Source: Adiantum capillus-veneris (taxonomy: Eukaryota; Streptophyta; Polypodiopsida; Polypodiales; Pteridaceae). Taken from it: a DNA stretch of 64,000 nucleotides. Under the pieces are notes generated by a model. It was given only the letters and a program-made list of their open reading frames with translations, searched no databases and had not been told where the DNA came from. Positions 59,982 through 64,000 of this stretch are shown one piece after another. How positions within the stretch are numbered: position 1 is the stretch's first letter; each line of letters opens with the position of its first letter. Position numbers and translations under genes: made by a program. The stretch is taken from contig CM043946.1 of NCBI GenBank assembly GCA_014529385.2, positions 34,912,558-34,976,557 of the forward strand. Direction: 5' to 3'.

Positions 59982-62429
59982 CTAAGGGATAGGTGCTGAC
60001 TGTAAAGTAGCACTACCATCTTTTTGGTTTCTGATTGATTTCCATAAAGATTGTGGCCACGGTTCTTCTACCTCTAGAATAGGGATCATCGCTTGTGAGA
60101 CCACCCCATCTGTGGTATTGGCTACTGCCCTTGTATCTAAAGGTGCCTCAACTCTCGGATCTTCCTGGTCTTTGTTACAATACCATGGATCTCCAATTCC
60201 TTGATTTTTTCGCGGGTTAGCACCTCCGTTTTTGGAGCATCTGGAACATGTGGTTCCATAAGAGATTGGGTCTTTTGGATGAGCTCCTTGCACATTCGAA
60301 ACCTCTCTTTTTCATACCCCGAGTGAGGATATGTCAGCCATCTATCCTCTTGGGTTTGGTTGGTCTTTAACCTAGCATCATAAGCTTTCAAGATTGCATC
60401 CAAAGGTTCAAAGACTTTGTTGACCAAGACTGAACCTCCCGAGTTAGTCTTTGACTCTTTAGGCCCCTTTGCATTTTTGTTCTTTTCTTGCTCTTGTCTA
60501 AGTTGTTCTTCTGTTTGATTCAATTTAGTTTCTAAAGTTGTTTTCTCCTTCAACCTCTTCGCTTTCATTTTGTCTCATTTGGCTTTCCATGCTTTTCTTC
60601 TAGTTCTCACCGATATGTTCTCGATTTCTATTTGAACATGCCATGTGGTTTCCTTAGCTGGTTTGTTTCTGGCAGCTTCTTGAGCTTGAGCTCGAGTCAT
60701 CACATTTAAAGGAATGGCGGGTTCTACCTCGGATCTACTTGAAGAAGGCATTACGCCTACAACGTTCATTGTTGCTTTCCCCTCGTAGTTTGGATTTTTA
60801 GCACAGTGCTGGCATAGATGATCTATCCCACAACGTTCACAAATAATTCTATTTGTGGACCCTTGTTTGGACAACTTTGTGCTCAATGATCACCTCCACA
60901 TTCATAGAATGGACCTTCTTGTTTCATAGTTGGTGATCTAGCTAATGGTTTTTCTTGCCTTGTGAGGATGTTCTTTGAACCATACTCATGATTGTCTATG
61001 AACATGAGTGTATTTGCATCCATGGAGTACTGGTTTCCCATGGGTTGTGGCACATACGTTGGTTGAGAATAGTTGACTACTACTCTACCATCATTCAGAA
61101 GAGGTGGTTGATGCCCTAGCATACATTGCGGTTTTGGTTGAGTGCTACACCATGGAGTGGGATGATCCCCTCCACAAGAATTACATCTCCTCAATTGAGG
61201 TTGTCGTACATCTAGGTTTTTTTTGTAGCCTTGGTTTATTCTTCTAATCACCCCCTCAACCACTTGATCAATGGTTGGTTCCCAAGGAGTTTGAACAACT
61301 TGCTTTGTGGTGGGTTCAGTGCTCTTTGGAGAAGAGACACTACTAGTCATGTTGTCTATATCTTCAGTCACCTCTCCATAGGCTTTGCAATTGTCAACTA
61401 GATATAGAGCTTCTCTAGTGACTTGCTCAAATGTTGTGCATCCTTTCAAATGTAGGTCCTTTTTTAGAGTTTCATTCCTCAAGCCCTCTATGAAGAGAAC
61501 TGATAATCTCTCATCTTACGATAGCTCTCTTGTAGGACATCTCTCAATGTATTGTTTGAAGCGAAGCAAAGATTTCTTCACTCTCTCGTTTGCTTTTTTC
61601 TTGAAAGCATAGATTTGGGACACTGTGTTGTGCTTGATCCCCTTTTTGAGAACTCCTCTACAAACTCTTGTAAGAGTTGTGCTATGTTTGGGAAATCATA
61701 TCTATTTAGTAGTTGGAACCAACTCAAGGATGTTCCTTCCAATGTCAACCCAAATCCCTCATACTGAGTATGAAAATCCGCAATCTGTTCAACTCTCAAA
61801 ACTTGTTTGAAGAGTGATACATGAGCATATGGATCCCCTGACCCACTGTACTTTGTTTTGACACATTGAGCCACTTGATATGGTCTTAATCATTGTGGTT
61901 CAGTCACCAATCCAGCCAATTTGTGGTGTCTTGGAAAGACATCTCTTGTGCTCTCGTCTCGTCTTGGAGAGAATCCTAGTGGAATCCTCACAGATATGTG
62001 CTCTGGCATAGTTTTTGACTGAAAATAAGTAGAGATCATAGTACCTTTGTATGTATATCTCTCTAGGTCAATTGGATTGACAAGTTTGTACTCTCTTCCA
62101 TACTTATCTATCATCAAAACTTGAACTTCATGGGCATCTGTATACGTGAATTCATAGAGGTTCTTATGGGTGGTCAACTCTCCGGCATGGGGTTCTACAC
62201 ACCTGTAGAAGATATATGGATCCCCGTTTGTGAATCTATATAGGCCCTCATGAGCATAATTTGTAAGCACTCTCATGGATTCATTAGCTTTGATGAATTT
62301 CACGTTTGGTTTGTTGATGAGAGGATGCTTCTCCTCTAGGTATTCTCCCAATCCCCCTGTTGAAGGCATTGCAGCTTTTTTCATGTCTTTGAGTGGAGTA
62401 GAGAACCCTGGTGGTCGATGATTTGTCAT
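59982..62429 (-). pseudogene. Gag of the minus-strand element (frames 62429-61890, 61874-61578, 61482-60883, 60886-60575, 60568-59982)
   Basis: The gag starts at ATG 62429 (MTNHRPPGFSTPL). The capsid part has GDPYAHVSLFKQVLRVEQIA and LEGTSLSWFQLLNRYDFPN, typical of gag in plant gypsy elements. Three small zinc-knuckle-like motifs follow: CNSCGGDHPTPWC (about 61170), a YECGGDH motif at the end of 61482-60883, and CERCGIDHLCQHC (about 60830). A lysine/glutamate coiled coil (about 60560-60440) and a basic C-terminus close it. Five frame breaks and stops make it a pseudogene. Confidence 0.78.
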
Positions 62430-62961
62430 GATTAAGGGTCACTCAAGATTCTCAAGATAGTCTCTTACAAGCCCACTTTGGCTTAGTGCAACTTATCCCC
62501 TGCTGCCCCTGATCAGGTCTCTCAAAAGATAAGAATTAGTGACTTTTTTAGTCTCTGGAAACTAGTCTTGGGTACCCTAAAAGTTTGGAATTAGGAAACC
62601 GCAAGCTTTCTTCCTGGCTATACCTGACTCAATTTGGAGTTGTCTATCAAAAGTTAGAGAAATATTAGTAAACTGCACTTGAAACAACACTAAAGACAGT
62701 CTTAGGACCAAAACACGGGAACTTTGGCTTGTATCTTGGTCTCCACAAGGTATTTTTAGCTCAAACTGGAGATTTGGGATGTCCTCAAGCATGTCTACAA
62801 GATCACCAAGTCAGATACCCCCACTATACTGAGGTACATGGATCACGATCCATGTTTCGCTGACAAATTTTCCCAAATTTTGATTGTGTGTAGACAAGGT
62901 CATATGCAAACTATATACCAATTTTCAGCAAACTCTAAGGTTGAGGTACATGGATCGCGAT
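62430..62961 (-). other. Leader of the minus-strand element, with two palindromes
   Basis: Non-coding, upstream of the gag ATG. It carries the palindrome at 62836-62855 and the left half of another at 62945-62961. I found no primer-binding site before the break at 62962. Confidence 0.5.
62836..62855. repeat. Leader palindrome (ACATGGATCA/CGATCCATGT)
   Basis: Arms of nine bases around the two central bases. It is related to 1603-1622 and 62945-62961. Confidence 0.8.
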
Positions 62962-63188
62962 TGTTGGAATTAGGGTTGCAGAGAAACGCACACAGCTTGG
63001 AGAAGACGAAGGAAGATCAAGGCACACAGTGAAGAGTGTGATACTTAGTATGAAATGGAAAGATAGATAGCCCTAGAGTGATGGGCGTATATACAATGCA
63101 CGGGGGAAAAAACCTCCTAAAGAGGGAAAAAATGCCCCGGTGGTCCTAGTGTGTTCACACACATCACTACCACATGTATATGGTAACA
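62962..63188 (-). repeat. 3' LTR of the small copia element
   Basis: 227 bases, with TG and CA ends. No partner copy is in the window, so the ends are set by TG/CA, the purine run and the match to typical short copia LTRs. Confidence 0.8.
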
Positions 63189-63229
63189 AATCCCCCCTGA
63201 AGTGATGCGGTGAACGACAATTGGCACAT

Positions 63230-64000
63230 GAGTAAAGGGAAGTGCCATGCTCTGAGGACAGGATCAGTCCACAAAGGGGAGTAAGCCCAAAGCTTTGCAG
63301 AAAGCTTCAAGCTTCTCACGAGACAATGCCTTTGTGAAAAGATCTGCAAGGTTGTCCTGTGTTGGACATAAGCCAAGCTGATCTCTCCTACTGAGAGCCT
63401 CTCCCTGACATAGTGGTAATGCACCTCAATGTGCTTTGTGCGAGCATGAAAAACTGGGTTCCTCGCAACTGCCAATGCGCTCTAACTGTCAGTCTAGATA
63501 GTGTTGGCAGTGTCTTGTCTAACACCCAAATCAGCCATAAGGCGTCTGAGCCATACACACTCAACCGTAGCTGTGAAGACTGCCCTATACTCAGCCTCAC
63601 AACTCGAAGTGGCCACAGTAGGTTGCTTCTTGCTCAACCATGATATACATGAACTGCCAAGCATGAAACAAAAACCACTTGTGGACACTCGTGTGTCAAA
63701 ACAACCAGCCCAATCTGAGTCCGAAAAAGCATGTAAGTCTGGCGGCAATAATCCCCCCTTGGGATAAAACAAGACAAGATGTAAAGTGCCACTAAGGTAG
63801 CGAAAAATCCTCTTGACAACCTGCCAATGCTTAGACCCTGGGCTATGCATAAATCTGCTGACCTGTGAGACTGCAAACTAAATATCTGGCGTGGTGTTGC
63901 ATACATAAATGAGGCAGCCAACAGCAGTTTGGTAAAGAGTGACATCAGCAAGATCGCCAGCATCATTTAGACTCAACTTCAAACTTGTTTCCATGGGAGT
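63230..64000 (-). pseudogene. Copia reverse transcriptase end and RNase H, broken
   Basis: The minus-strand frame from 63850 has RYLSGTLHLVLFYP, SDSDWAGCFDTRVSTSG (RNase H start) and SCEAEYRAVFTATVECVW, and continues after two in-frame stops (TAG at 63494-63496 and another about 12 bases on) with ARNPVFHARTKHIEVHYHYV. Upstream, toward the window edge, YQTAVGCLIYVCNTTPDI is followed by a stop in the same domain. These lesions show the element cannot make a whole polymerase. The domain order and sequence are clearly copia RNase H. Confidence 0.92.

Larger units (their letters stand above)
51984..62961 (-). mobile_element. Minus-strand gypsy-like element with gag and protease (3' LTR at left; 5' end not in window)
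   Basis: The 3' LTR is 51984-52893 and the polypurine tract is 52894-52907. Going upstream on the minus strand come a C-terminal tail with internal repeats (52905-53397), W-rich repeats (54352-55443), protease (55445-57100), a 2.9-kb non-coding insert (57120-59950) and gag (59982-62429) with its leader (62430-62961), which is broken by a copia element. No reverse transcriptase or integrase was found, so the element is deleted or non-autonomous. Joining all parts into one element is inferred from common strand and order. Confidence 0.6.
62962..64000 (-). mobile_element. Minus-strand copia element, 3' end (runs off the window)
   Basis: Its 3' LTR is 62962-63188 (227 bases, TGTTACCATA ... AATTCCAACA on the minus strand), and the purine run AGGGGGGATTT precedes it (63189-63199). 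Upstream lie RNase H and reverse transcriptase parts up to the window edge. The left flanking five bases are gcgat (62957-62961), its likely target duplication. The short LTR and the sequence fit a small copia type. Confidence 0.88.

Overview
This window is plant nuclear DNA made almost entirely of transposable elements nested in one another. The evidence is a Ty1/copia element, several Ty3/gypsy-like elements, two CACTA (En/Spm-type) DNA transposons, tRNA-derived SINEs, very long CT/GT/GA microsatellites, and one G-type lectin receptor-like kinase gene. The element density and size suggest a large-genome land plant. A fern or another seed-free plant is my weak guess, from the general look of the elements only; no gene here proves it. 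Nothing bacterial, organellar or CRISPR-like is present, and I see no canonical tRNA or rRNA gene.

Layout from left to right. 1-711: end of a copia LTR. 712-1829: minus-strand gypsy leader and gag debris. 1830-5985: 5'-truncated, decayed CACTA element (copy A, plus strand). 6142-8502: start of a minus-strand gypsy gag, its 2.1-kb leader with six palindromes, and a primer-binding site. 9432-9722: fragment duplicated from the receptor kinase. 11838-24007: a minus-strand LTR element (two related LTRs, gag and protease but no reverse transcriptase seen) that carries an unknown gene at 13528-14262. A full-length plus-strand copia element (15706-21315, 5-bp target duplication gcgtc) splits its gag. 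25652-27491 and 27600-30340: two unrecognised gene-like regions, the second looking like a decayed multi-exon transposase gene. 33025-36873: deleted plus-strand gypsy element (integrase remains). 38557-41045: G-type lectin receptor kinase with a one-base frameshift. 41684-42081: SINE sequences.

The right-hand third is a nest. A minus-strand gypsy LTR (42190-43469 plus 51614-51926) of the same family as 33025-36873 is split by a complete CACTA element (copy B, 43470-51613, target duplication aag). The internal part of that gypsy is broken at 51984 by a third minus-strand LTR element with gag, protease and a W-rich repeat region. That element is in turn hit by a small minus-strand copia element at 62962, exactly at the centre of a palindrome, and the copia runs off the window.

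Nothing forms an operon or pathway. The only plausible host gene is the receptor kinase. The unknown genes at 13528-14262, 25652-27491 and 27600-30340 are the parts least explained by known element families.
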